Of a stretch of DNA of 64,000 nt, positions 40,384 to 50,398 are shown piece after piece (position 1 is the stretch's first letter; every line of letters starts with the position of its first letter). The notes beneath the pieces are model-generated. The model made no database searches, was not told the origin of the DNA, and saw nothing but the letters and a program-made list of their open reading frames with translations. Both the position numbers and the translations under genes were made by a program. The DNA is taken from assembly GCA_002898375.1 (NCBI GenBank), contig BEIN01000008.1, positions 36,453-100,452 on the forward strand, read 5' to 3'. This DNA is from a bacterium HR37 (GTDB lineage: Bacteria; Desulfobacterota_D; UBA1144; Nemesobacterales; CSP1-2).

Positions 40384-40577
40384 TTGACACTTCCACGGCT
40401 AAAGCAGGTGGGATTCCTCCTTCATTGTTTGGAGATTAGTCCAAACTCCAGAAGCTTTACTTCTATAAGATATATTGAACAACAAAGCAAAAGAGCTTAG
40501 AATCATGTCCTAGAGCGTAGCGAAGGAATAGTTACTCATCCAACCACTTAAGTAGTAGGCTTTCTAGATGATTTTCT
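40384..40577. mobile_element. internally deleted IS605-type (MITE/PATE-like) element
   Basis: TnpB-type right-end hairpin (minus strand CCCACCTGCTTTAGCCGTGGAAGTGTCAA), TnpA C-terminal remnant (+ strand SIRYIEQQSKRA*), and a left end matching the copy at 63664 including the flanking TTTAC. Confidence 0.6.
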
Positions 40578-40628
40578 GTAAATTTAGACAGGGTTTTATG
40601 CGGTAAAGCCTCAATTTACTCAATCAGG

Positions 40629-41978
40629 TTAAAAATAAGCTTGAAGTTGAGTCCTAAACACGTTTTGGTCAATTTTAGCACCATCCCTATCTTCCTCTCT
40701 AATGGAAGAGTAGCTAAACTGTAACTTCCATTTGTGGCTCTTTGAGAAGTAGAGATTAAGTCCAGGGGTAATCTCCCATTTACTATCTCTCCCATCCACA
40801 TCATCATCAAAATCTATAAGTGCAAATCTTCCTGCAACCTCTATAAACTCAGTAACCACAAAAAGGCCACCCTGAACTCTAAACCCTTGGTCTGTCGGGC
40901 TTGCAAACCCACCTTCATCTGGGTCTATATGCCTTAAGAAGTAATCTCCCTCAATGCTAAAAATCCAGTACCTGAAGTCAACATCGGCAGTAAAAGCAAT
41001 TACATCTGCTTCCGCATCACCCGTATCTATCACGTCTTTGCCGAATATCTCTTCAAATCTCTCATCTATATCGTTATCCGGGGTTTTTCTCCCAATATTG
41101 AGTCCTGGTATCGTTGCTACTGCTGCCCCAATAGCCAAAAGAGGCTTATCTTTTGGTCCAAAGTTCGGTTCCATGTTGTAATCTCCGCCCGTTGGGAATT
41201 GTCCTTGTTTATACTTTAACTCACCACAGCAGGGAGTAAATTGCACCCTCACAGCATAGAGAAGGTTAGAATCCACACTGATTCCGTTTCTTCCATCTCC
41301 ATTAAATACTCCGGCACCGTAAACAATATAGCTCCCAAGAGCTCCGTAAATTCCAGCACCTCTATCACGTCCGAAACGAAACTCATCATCTAAGATTGAC
41401 CTTTCTACAAGCTGAAGGGAAGAGCCAGAGTATAGCTGCTCTCTGGAGAAAGGAACCTTGTATTGACCTACCCTTGGAGCAAACATGGTGTTATAAGCAA
41501 CATCAAAGTAAAAATCTCTCAAAATTATGTCGTCTGTGGCCTCAACCTGCATGTAGTACAGGAACCAGGGTCTAAAGGCGTTCCCATTCCAAATTAACCT
41601 TAGCCTTCTTATATTGAAATTCGTGGCAGTATCTATATTTTCTGTATCATTTATAGAGAATTGAACCTGACTATACAGGTTCATTTTTATAGAAAAATTT
41701 CCATCTTTTGTCTTAAAGAAGAGACCATCTTTATAACCCACTTCACTTTTCTTCCACAAATCATCCTTTTCCTCTTCTTCTTTCTTTGTGGCTAGCTCCT
41801 CAATCTTTTTCCTGAGCTCCTCGATTTGCTTTTGGTTCCGCCTCTGGATTTCTTTTATCTGCTTTTTCAGGACTTCTATTTGCTCACTACGAGATTGTGC
41901 CTTAGAATCCACAGCAAAAAGCGTTATTACGAACACCGTAACAACTACCATTAAACTAATCCACAAAAAAATCCTCAT
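40629..41978 (-). CDS. OprO/OprP-like porin with coiled-coil N-terminus
   Basis: Signal peptide, coiled coil SRSEQIEVLKKQIKEIQRRNQKQIEELRKKIEEL, YYMQVEATDDIILRDFYFDV, VGQYKVPFSREQLYSGSSLQLVERS. Confidence 0.8.
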   Translation of the reverse strand: MRIFLWISLMVVVTVFVITLFAVDSKAQSRSEQIEVLKKQIKEIQRRNQKQIEELRKKIEELATKKEEEEKDDLWKKSEVGYKDGLFFKTKDGNFSIKMNLYSQVQFSINDTENIDTATNFNIRRLRLIWNGNAFRPWFLYYMQVEATDDIILRDFYFDVAYNTMFAPRVGQYKVPFSREQLYSGSSLQLVERSILDDEFRFGRDRGAGIYGALGSYIVYGAGVFNGDGRNGISVDSNLLYAVRVQFTPCCGELKYKQGQFPTGGDYNMEPNFGPKDKPLLAIGAAVATIPGLNIGRKTPDNDIDERFEEIFGKDVIDTGDAEADVIAFTADVDFRYWIFSIEGDYFLRHIDPDEGGFASPTDQGFRVQGGLFVVTEFIEVAGRFALIDFDDDVDGRDSKWEITPGLNLYFSKSHKWKLQFSYSSIREEDRDGAKIDQNVFRTQLQAYF

Positions 41979-42152
41979 CTTTTTGATCCTCCTTTTCTTG
42001 ATTCTAGAATGGTAAGCACAAACAGCTTTGGAAGTTCCCCGGAATTTTTTTTTAATTCAGAGGGTTACAGTAGAATGTACTTCTTGATTGGTAGTATTTT
42101 AAGAGCAGGCTAAGGCCTACTAGATCACTAAGTAGGTCATTTGATACAAGCA

Positions 42153-42908
42153 TCAAGCTAATCCCCATCTTTCTCTGACTTTGTTCTCTACATTTGCAAA
42201 AATTAATCTATCCACCACTACCCCAATTACGATTATTACAATCATCACAGCTATAACCTGATTCATATCGTTTAGTTCCCGTCCCATCATGAGTAGATGT
42301 CCTAACCCCAGACTCACATAGAGAAGTTCCGCCGCCATAAGAGAGCGCCAAGCAAAAGACCACCCCTGTTTAAAACCGCTTATGATAGATGGAAGTGCCG
42401 CTGGTATAATAACCTTTGTGTATAGTTGAAGTCCCTTTGCTCCCATTGTTCTTGCCGCTCTTATGTAAATAGGAGGAACATTTTTCACCCCTGTATCAGC
42501 ACCAATTATGATTGAAAATAGAGACCCTAAAATAACAACCAGCAAAATCGCAGACTCGCTTAATCCAAACCAGAGAAGAGCAAGAGGAAGCCAGCATATG
42601 CTTGGAAGTGCCTGCAAACCTAGAACCAATGAACCGAAAGTTTCATCAAGCAATTTTACTCTCCCTATTAGAAGGCCTATCCCTAATCCAACCACTATTG
42701 AGAGTCCATACCCTATAAGAATCCTCTTCATGCTGATTAAAATACCAATTATGAAGGTCTTATCTTCAAACCCTGCAACAAGTGTCTTCAAAACACCAAC
42801 CGGTGATGGGAAAATATACTCTGGCCAGAGCCTTAGGGAATAAAGTCCCTGCCACAGTCCCGTGAGAATAAGATAAAAGAGAATTAATCTAGTTAATCTC
42901 CTACTCAT
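42153..42908 (-). CDS. ssuC: ABC transporter permease (nitrate/sulfonate/taurine type)
   Basis: YIFPSPVGVLKTL, ARTMGAKGLQLYTKVIIPAALPSIISGFKQGWSFAWRSLMAAELL. Confidence 0.85.
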   Translation of the reverse strand: MSRRLTRLILFYLILTGLWQGLYSLRLWPEYIFPSPVGVLKTLVAGFEDKTFIIGILISMKRILIGYGLSIVVGLGIGLLIGRVKLLDETFGSLVLGLQALPSICWLPLALLWFGLSESAILLVVILGSLFSIIIGADTGVKNVPPIYIRAARTMGAKGLQLYTKVIIPAALPSIISGFKQGWSFAWRSLMAAELLYVSLGLGHLLMMGRELNDMNQVIAVMIVIIVIGVVVDRLIFANVENKVRERWGLA

Positions 42909-43984
42909 CTGTAAGCTACCTCTTCTACTTTGCGTTCCAATTCTTCCATTTCTTCTCTTATGTCATCTGTAATCCACTTTGTATTTAAAAACACCTCCGG
43001 GTCATCTGCCCTTCTCGGTCTTGGAATATCAATCTCATACTCTGCCTTTATTCTTCCAGGATTTTTGGCAAAGACTATCACTCTATCACCAAGAAGCACG
43101 GCTTCTTGAACGTTATGCGTGACAAAAACAATGGTTTTATGTGATTCGCTCCAGATATTCTGTAATTCTTGCTGAAGCGTTTCCCTAGTGTGGACATCGA
43201 GTGCTGCAAAGGGTTCATCCATGAGGAGAATCGCCGGCTCCATGACTAAAGCCCGTGCTATCGCCACACGCTGTTTCATACCCCCCGACAACTGGTGAAT
43301 GAACGAATTATGAAATTTTTCATCAAGGCCTACAAGTTTAAGGTAATCAACTGCAAGGGTTCTTCTTATCTTAGGGTTGACTTTGAGTATTTTTAAACCA
43401 AACTCTACATTTTCTATCACTGTAAGCCAGGGAAAAAGCGCGCCCTCTTGAAACACAACCACACGGTCTGAACCGGGACCAGTTACACGATTTCCGTTTG
43501 ACCAAATTTCACCCTGAGTAGGTTTATCAAGTCCTGCAATTAAATTAAGAAGCGTAGATTTACCACAACCTGACGGACCAACAATACAAACAAATTCTCC
43601 TTCATGGATTGTCAAATTAATATTATCAAGAGCAGTAACCTTTCCATAGTTTGTCTTGAATACTTTTGACACATTCACAACCTGAAGCCTTGGCTGTGAT
43701 TTCTCAATTTTTTGAATGAAAATATGCCAAACCCCTTTTTTTTCTATAACCCAAAATGGATAACCTCTTCGTTTGCAGAACCTCGGTGTGTTTTCCTTAG
43801 CCGTAGGTTCATGGTCGCATAAAGCCTGAAGAATTTCTTTATCCTTAAGACTTCTCATTGTTTCTCTAATGACGTTGAGTGGATGAGGGCAAACCGCTCC
43901 CCGAAGGTCAACCACCCTGTGTGGTTTTAATTCATCAAGCTTTATTAACTCTTCACTCTGTCCCAATCTCTCTTCTTTAATCAC
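42905..43984 (-). CDS. TusA-like domain fused to sulfonate/taurine-type ABC transporter ATPase
   Basis: N-terminal VVDLRGAVCPHPLNVIRETMRSL (TusA CPxP motif) followed by VGPSGCGKSTLLNLIAGL, LSGGMKQRVAIARAL, LLMDEPFAALD. Confidence 0.85.
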   Translation of the reverse strand: MIKEERLGQSEELIKLDELKPHRVVDLRGAVCPHPLNVIRETMRSLKDKEILQALCDHEPTAKENTPRFCKRRGYPFWVIEKKGVWHIFIQKIEKSQPRLQVVNVSKVFKTNYGKVTALDNINLTIHEGEFVCIVGPSGCGKSTLLNLIAGLDKPTQGEIWSNGNRVTGPGSDRVVVFQEGALFPWLTVIENVEFGLKILKVNPKIRRTLAVDYLKLVGLDEKFHNSFIHQLSGGMKQRVAIARALVMEPAILLMDEPFAALDVHTRETLQQELQNIWSESHKTIVFVTHNVQEAVLLGDRVIVFAKNPGRIKAEYEIDIPRPRRADDPEVFLNTKWITDDIREEMEELERKVEEVAYR

Positions 43985-45078
43985 TTTTTCTCCCCTTTCT
44001 TTGAAATTTCCAGTTTCACAGGTGGAAGTCCTTTTTCAGCTAGAACTTCGTTTAGTAAAGTTAAGTCATAAATGTTTGATAGGTCTGGCTGTTCTTTTCC
44101 TAAAAATCCTAATTCAAACGCCCGCCTTGCCGACTTAAAAAGCGAGATTGCAATAGGATCGTAGGTAAAGCTGATTCTTTTCATTGACTCATCAAGAACA
44201 CCTTTAGGTAGGGCTTTACCCGTTTCCTTTTTTATCTCTTCATTAAGTATCTTTTTTGCTTCTTCAGGATTTTTGTTTATCCAGTCTGTAAGCTCGACAT
44301 GAGCCGTTATCCATTTCTTAACCAAATCCGGATGTTCTTTTAAAAATTTGGTACTGGCAATAAGGTGAGTAGTAACAAACTTCCCATCTGGCCAGAGTTG
44401 TCTTTCATCCAGGAAAAGCCTTCCACCGCCTTCGAGTATCAACCTTGAAACCCAGGGTTCAACCGTCCACGCTCCGTCAATTTCTTTCTTGAGAAATAAA
44501 GTCAGTTGATCAGGGTTCGCAAGCGGTATCACCTGCACGGTGCCCCCTTTTTCTTTTACCTGATAGCCATTTTCTTTAAGCCAAGTTCGTAGCGCTATGT
44601 CTTGAGTATTTCCTAACTGTGGAGAGGCAATTCTTTTACCGTTAAAATCTTTTACAGTGTTTATCCCTGAATCCGCTCTAACTACAAGAGCTGCTCCACC
44701 GCTTGCCGCTCCAGCAATTATACGAAGGGCCACTCCTTTAGATTTTATGTAACCGTTAATTGCAGGATTTGGACCTATGTATGCAAGATCAAGCTGCTCG
44801 GCAAATAATGCTTCGATCGCCGATGGACCGGCATTAAAGATTTTCCAGTTAACCTCTACACCTTCTCCCAAAGCTTTCTCAAACCACCTATTTGCCCGCC
44901 CAATAATACCCTGAGCATGGGTTATGTTAGGGAAATGACCCACGCGAATAGTTATTTGAGACCCATTTGCAACTACTGCTGATTCCAAACTTAGCAACCC
45001 TAGAGTTAACACTGTTACTAGAATCCAAGATAGGTACTTCATCTTAGCATTCTCCTCCACAGTTTGTTTTTTGCCCAT
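43981..45078 (-). CDS. ssuA: ABC transporter substrate-binding protein (SsuA-like)
   Basis: RVGHFPNITHAQGIIGRA, IAYIGPNPAINGYI-like region, WTVEPWVSRLILEGGG. Confidence 0.85.
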   Translation of the reverse strand: MGKKQTVEENAKMKYLSWILVTVLTLGLLSLESAVVANGSQITIRVGHFPNITHAQGIIGRANRWFEKALGEGVEVNWKIFNAGPSAIEALFAEQLDLAYIGPNPAINGYIKSKGVALRIIAGAASGGAALVVRADSGINTVKDFNGKRIASPQLGNTQDIALRTWLKENGYQVKEKGGTVQVIPLANPDQLTLFLKKEIDGAWTVEPWVSRLILEGGGRLFLDERQLWPDGKFVTTHLIASTKFLKEHPDLVKKWITAHVELTDWINKNPEEAKKILNEEIKKETGKALPKGVLDESMKRISFTYDPIAISLFKSARRAFELGFLGKEQPDLSNIYDLTLLNEVLAEKGLPPVKLEISKKGEKK

Positions 45079-45161
45079 ATTATGGATTAATGTATTTGCA
45101 AGAAGGATGCCAAATAAAGAATTTTCTATTTTTCGAAGGAATTCGCAGTAAAATTTGAATG

Positions 45162-45188
45162 TAGGCTGATTAACGATTAATCAACCTA
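45162..45188. promoter_or_regulatory. palindrome upstream of ssu-like operon
   Basis: TAGG-c-TGATTAA-cga-TTAATCA-a-CCTA. Confidence 0.4.
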
Positions 45189-45399
45189 TGTAAGGAGTTA
45201 ACCATTCTGTATATTTTTATGACAACATTCATGAGCTTTGCCTTTATTTCCCTGAGATATAACAATTGCAACCTCAACCCATAGAAGTCGGGCGCAGGGG
45301 ACTGTCGGCTTCAACCGACAGGGGGAATGAGTCCTCCCTTTGCCTCCTTTGTCGCGTTAGACAAGCGCAAGTTTTATAATTAGATTTGGTGATGGTAAT

Positions 45400-45822
45400 A
45401 TGCCAAAGGATGCGAACATACTCGGCGAGCGTTGGTCGGTGCATTATGGTGGTGTGTGTGAAATTCGCTATCACTTCGTTTGGTGTCCGAAGTATCGTCG
45501 TCCCGTCTTGCAAGGAGCAATAGCCGGTCGGCTTAAGGAACTTTTGCAGGATTGCATTGCCGCCCTCGGCGGAGAGGTTCCAGAATTGGCGATTCAACCC
45601 AACCACGTTCATCTTTTCGTGCAGATGCAGACGCCTTACCTTTCTCCGGCCCAAATCGCCTTCCGCCTGAAGGGCTACACAAGTAGAGTTCTGAGGTAGG
45701 AGTTCGCCGAGTTGCGCCGCAGACTTCCCACACTCTGGAGCCGTTCCTACTATGTCGGGACGGTCGGACAAGTCAGTAAAGAGACCGTTGAACGATACAT
45801 CGCAGAGCAGAGAGGGAGATAA
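45400..45822 (+). pseudogene. tnpA: IS200-type TnpA (Y1 HUH transposase) interrupted by in-frame TAG
   Basis: HUH in QPNHVHLFV; TAG at 45697-45699, then in-frame [40 protein letters not shown]. Confidence 0.85.
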
Positions 45823-45828
45823 CAAACG

Positions 45829-46930
45829 ATGAGATTGGCTTACCAGTACCGTCTCAAGCCGAATAGGACGCAGGAAAGGCTTCTGGCGACACTCCTTGGC
45901 GTTGCTTGCTGTTTCTACAACGAAGCGCTCGCCGAGAGGAAGAAAGCTTGGGAACAGGAGAGACGAACCGTCACCTATCTCGACCAAGCAAGGAAACTGA
46001 CAGAATCGAGGAAGATCGATAATGAAATCGCCCGCTTGAACTTCAGTGCCGCCCAGCATGTCCTTCGTCGGCTGGACAAGGCGTTCCGGCAGTTTTTCAG
46101 AGCCGTCCAAGCAGGACAGAAGGTTGGTTATCCTCGGTTTAAAAAACCTCATCGTTTTCGCACATTGGAATTCACCTACGGAGATGGGACGAAGATTAAG
46201 CCCGACGAAAGGGAACGGTTGCGGCTTTATATCCAGAATGTCGGCATGATTAAGGTTATCTGGCATCGCCCTTGAAGTCTCCGATGACCTTCTCCACCGG
46301 CCTTTGCCCCCAACGAGGAAGGTCGTCGGCATTGATGTCGGTGTGGAAAACTTGCTGGCACTCTCCGATGGCAGGTTCATAGATAATCCTAAGTGGCTTA
46401 GGCGTATAGAAGCAAAGATTGCCAAAAAGCAACGCATCCTCAGTAAAAAGGTCAAAGGCTCCAAGCGTTGGAAGCACATGTGCAAGCAAATTGCAAAACT
46501 TCACCTTAAGGTCGCCCGACAGCGCCGGGACTTCTACTTTAAGTTGGCGGCAGAGTTGGTCGGAGACCACGACTTGATTTGCACTGAAAACCTGAACATC
46601 AAAGGCTTGGCTCAGGGTAACCTGAGCAAGTCGGTGCTTGATGCCGGTTGGTCAGTGTTCCTTCGTCACATCCTTCCCTACAAGGCTTGGAGGGTTGGTA
46701 GGGAAGTGGTTTATGTGCCCGCCAACGGCACGAGCCAGACTTGCGCAAACTGCGGTGCCCTTGCTCCCAAAGATCTGTCCGTTCGCCGGCATGACTGTCC
46801 ACACTGTGGATTCTCCGTTCATCGGGACATCAACTCCGCTCTTTTGATACTTCAACTGGACTTGGAACGAGCCCGCAGGGACCGGGTGAATGCCTGGTCA
46901 TGCCTGCAGGAAGCCGTCGGCTTTAGCTGA
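45829..46930 (+). pseudogene. tnpB: TnpB with internal frameshift/deletion around 46260-46304
   Basis: N-terminal part in one frame (...VGMIKVIWHRP*), C-terminal part in another (KVVGIDVGVENLLALSDG, LICTENLNIKGL, CANCG...CPHCGFSVHRDINSA). Confidence 0.85.
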
Positions 46931-47016
46931 CGGTAGTTCACCAAGTTTAGTTTGAAAGAGTCGGATGAAAGCGGTTAACTGCCACCAACTGCCTAGGTCA
47001 GACTTCTTCGCGTTTT

Positions 47017-48858
47017 TCAGGCAGGATGGCTCATTCGACGGTATTCGATCACAAAATCAAATTCTGGAAAGAGTATTGGAAGTTTCATGATATTAAAAAC
47101 AAAAAGCCCCGTAGACAATCTATCAACCCAGGATGATGTAGGCCATCCAAAGTGAATTACAAACCTTCTTTCTGGAAAGTCTGCTTTCAGCGTATAGAGG
47201 ATCGCTAGAATCGAGTGATAAACGCTCTGGGTCTTAAATATTGGAAACCTGAAATGGTTTTCGCCCATCTTGGGTGGAATTCCTTGCCTCGGAGAAAAGA
47301 AGGTTATAAAAAAGGCATCCTTTCTTAGTTCCTCCTTCGTCTCTCCCGGCCTTTTAAAATAGATGTGAATAGTGGTCTCGTCAAGCTCTGCAATCCTTGC
47401 AATAAGCTCCATGGGGAAATCGGTTCTTTTTATCTCTTCGATCTCAGGAGCCCTTTTTCTTGTAATCTGTGTCCCGGCTATAAGGAAGAAAACCACTGAA
47501 ATCGCCCAAAGAACCAATCCATATTGTTTATGAAAAGCAACGTAGATAAAGCATGAGAAAAACATGAGCCATATGAGAAGTGTTCCAATAAGAGAAGTAG
47601 AATAGTCTTTTATCTCTTGCGTTCCTTTAAAGAAACGATATATGAGAAGGCTTCCCATATTTATACAGAAGCTAGCAAGAAGCCCTATTGCATACATCTC
47701 AGCAAGAATGCTTTGGGCACCGCCTGTAATGATAAGGATTATTGAGTATAAGACCGCATTAAGTAAATGAATCCTGTAGAGTGACCCCCTCGAATTAGTC
47801 ATAATAAGCCATTTAAACCCATAGCGGTGAGCCACGCGCTCGAGTAACTCACTCGATGCAACGAATGCTGTATTTACAGCCATCATAAGAGTTATACTTG
47901 CCAAAGAACCAACAGCCAAGCCGAATGCGGTATTACCTACAACCCTTGCGTAATGTGTAATCAGGTCCCCCCTATGAGCATCGAAATCAATTGGGGAGGA
48001 AAGTACAAGTGTCGAAACAACAGGGGTAATAATCCCAACGGTGAGTGCAAGGAATATATAAGCCCTTTCGATATCACGCCAACTCTTTACAAGTCCTGCA
48101 GTTTGTATAACAGATTCAATTCCCTAATAAGCCAGAATGCAACTTCCAACCCCCGCCGCAACGGTGTACATGGCGTGAAAGAGGTTATCCTCTGTAAGGT
48201 CTCTATAGACATTATCAAAACTTGCCTTAATTACTTCTAAATTCTGGGGTGTAAAGTGGAAGAAACCGAGAGTGATGAGGTTGAGTACGATGAAAATAGC
48301 TACTATAAATACAGAAAACGTAAATCTCGCATTCTCTCTTATACCAAGAATATTTAGCCCCGCGATAAACCAGATTATGGCAAATGGAAGAAGAGTTTCT
48401 ATAAAAGGAGGAAGTGAAATGAAAGTCGTTCCATTTGCTACGGCACTCACTGAGGAGATACATGCTGTAAGTATGTAGTCAACTATTATAGAGGCAACGG
48501 CGATAAATGAAATTTTAGGACCTAGCACAAGATAGGAAAATGAGTAAACACCGCCCCCTTTTATCCCGTTTTTCTCGAGGATTTCTGCAATCTCGACCAT
48601 TCGGGTTGTTGAGAAGCGAATGAATATAGAGGTAAAAATAATAAAGAATATTGCTTTATTTCCTATAAACCTATGCGCCTCGCTCGGAGCATAGAAAATG
48701 GACGTGAATTCATCCATAAAGGTAATAACACCAACAGAGAGCCATGTAAGCCACCACCTACCTCCACACAGATAAGCAAGGAGATTCTTCTTCCGAATTA
48801 GACTGACAAATAAAACTAATAAAAAAAGATTAAGCCCTAAGAGAACGAGTTCTTTCAT
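47017..48858 (-). pseudogene. APC-family permease interrupted by an in-frame TAG at 48124-48126
   Basis: N-terminal ORF 48124..48858 ends ...GVGSCILAY*, and GIESVIQTAGLVKSWRDIERAYIFLALTVG continues in the same frame into 47017..47919. Confidence 0.75.
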
Positions 48859-48867
48859 ATAGAGTTT

Positions 48868-49393
48868 TTATCCGTTAAAAGGACTTTTAGGATTCGTAAT
48901 AATAGTAGTAAAAGAACAGCATAGGTCGGATTTCATGTTATATATCCATTGTTGTAGTCTCCTTCTTAACCTCTTACTACCATCTCCTTTACTTCCTTTT
49001 GGCATGTCTTTGAGTCTTTCTATGGCTATTGCCTTGTTTTGTTTTAAGGCTGCATCCACTATCCGATGGACTATATGTAAGGCTAAGTAATCCCTCTGGC
49101 TCCTGCTCTTGTTTATCAGTTCGTAAAGTGGTATTCCATCCACACTTTCTAAGTTTCCGTCAGGTTTTACAAATGCCATAGCTACGTGGTCTACCGCCAA
49201 ACACAACCTTCTTAGGGTTTTTTCCTCTTTCCTTGCAGGCAGATATCAGGCTCTGAGCTTTCAATACAGCATCACCACAGTATCTTGAGTTCAGGTTAAA
49301 GACCTTCTTAAGCTGTTTCTTTAGGTTTTCCCTTGTGTGTCCTTCAAGGAGTCTATTGAAAGCGTATATATAGCAAGAGGAGAATTTTCTCAT
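48868..49393 (-). pseudogene. fragmented TnpB-like (IS200/IS605 OrfB) remnant
   Basis: MRKFSSCYIYAFNRLLEGHTRENLKKQLKKVFNLNSRYCGDAVLKAQSLI...NPKKVVFGGR and, frameshifted, CLAVDHVAMAFVKPDGNL...AIAIERLKDMPKGSKGDG; zinc finger/RuvC-III part missing. Confidence 0.65.
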
Positions 49394-49462
49394 ATCCTAT
49401 TTTCATTCACTCCACTTCTGTCATTTTTTAGCTACTAGCTTTCAGGGAATTCCGTGCCTCTC

Positions 49463-50380
49463 TTAAGTAAGTATCCCTTTTCTATATTTCCAGTAAATCA
49501 CAAAAGCACTTGCTATAAATACAGATGAATAAGTTCCAGTTACAATACCAACAATCATAGCAAAGGCAAAATCATGGATTACCGAACCGCCCAAGAAAAA
49601 GAGAGCAAGAAGAACCAAAAACACAGTTATAACTGTAAGAATTGTTCTTGATAGGGTTTGATTTATACTTTCATTAACGATTTGTTTAAATTCCATATTT
49701 GTGGATTTCTTTAAATTTTCTCTAATTCTATCAAAAATTATTATTGTGTCGTTTACAGAATATCCAATTATAGTAAGAATTGCAGCAACTATAGTAAGTG
49801 TAAACTCCTTATCTGTAATAGAAAGTGCTCCAATTGTTATAAGAACATCGTGAAAAATTGCTATTACAGCACCAAGTGCAAATTCAAATTCAAAACGAAT
49901 CATCAGATATAACAGTATCCCAACACAACCAAGTAAAACGGATATTATACCCTTTTCTATTAGCTCTCTTCCGACTTTAGGGCCTATGTAATCAATCCTT
50001 AAAATATTTACCCTACCCTTTCCAACAGCACTCTCAAAAACTTTTTCTAATTTTCCTTGCAATTCTTGTATTCTTTCAAAAGGCGCTACATCTGGAGAAA
50101 ACCTAATTAAATACTCATTACTCTGTGCCAGACCAAGCTGTTGTACAGATTCAGCAGAATATCCAGCCGAGCTCAAAATCCTTCTTATATTGTCTGAGTT
50201 TATATAATTTGTGAATTTAACGTGAACTTCAGTCCCACCAACAAATTCCACACCCCACCTTGGTCCTTTATGGAAGATAAGAGAAAAAATACCTATAAGA
50301 ATTAATCCCCAAGAGATAAAAAGAGCTTTCTTCATTTTTCCTACAAAATCAATGTGAGTACCGGGCTTGATTAAATCCAA
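49463..50380 (-). CDS. secF: protein translocase subunit SecF
   Basis: HKGPRWGVEFVGGTEVHVKF, DYIGPKVGREL, IIGYSVNDTIIIFDRIREN. Confidence 0.93.
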   Translation of the reverse strand: MDLIKPGTHIDFVGKMKKALFISWGLILIGIFSLIFHKGPRWGVEFVGGTEVHVKFTNYINSDNIRRILSSAGYSAESVQQLGLAQSNEYLIRFSPDVAPFERIQELQGKLEKVFESAVGKGRVNILRIDYIGPKVGRELIEKGIISVLLGCVGILLYLMIRFEFEFALGAVIAIFHDVLITIGALSITDKEFTLTIVAAILTIIGYSVNDTIIIFDRIRENLKKSTNMEFKQIVNESINQTLSRTILTVITVFLVLLALFFLGGSVIHDFAFAMIVGIVTGTYSSVFIASAFVIYWKYRKGILT

Positions 50381-50398
50381 ATTATTAAAACCTCACTG

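Larger units (their letters stand above)
45302..46941 (+). mobile_element. IS200/IS605-family element carrying degenerate tnpA and tnpB
   Basis: Left hairpin CTGTCGG cttcaa CCGACAG, tnpA, tnpB, right hairpin CCGTCGGC TTTA GCTGACGG followed by GTAGTTCAC. Confidence 0.8.

Noticed and set aside
45274-46485. 403-aa minus-strand ORF
   Set aside because: Antisense to the tnpA/tnpB element; no recognisable family and the opposite strand explains the sequence.
45697-48126. Genome-wide recoding of TAG suggested by two in-frame ambers
   Set aside because: TAG is used as a normal terminator elsewhere in the window (for example hisG ends TTC TAG at 35558-35560); the ambers are confined to an IS-rich decaying region.
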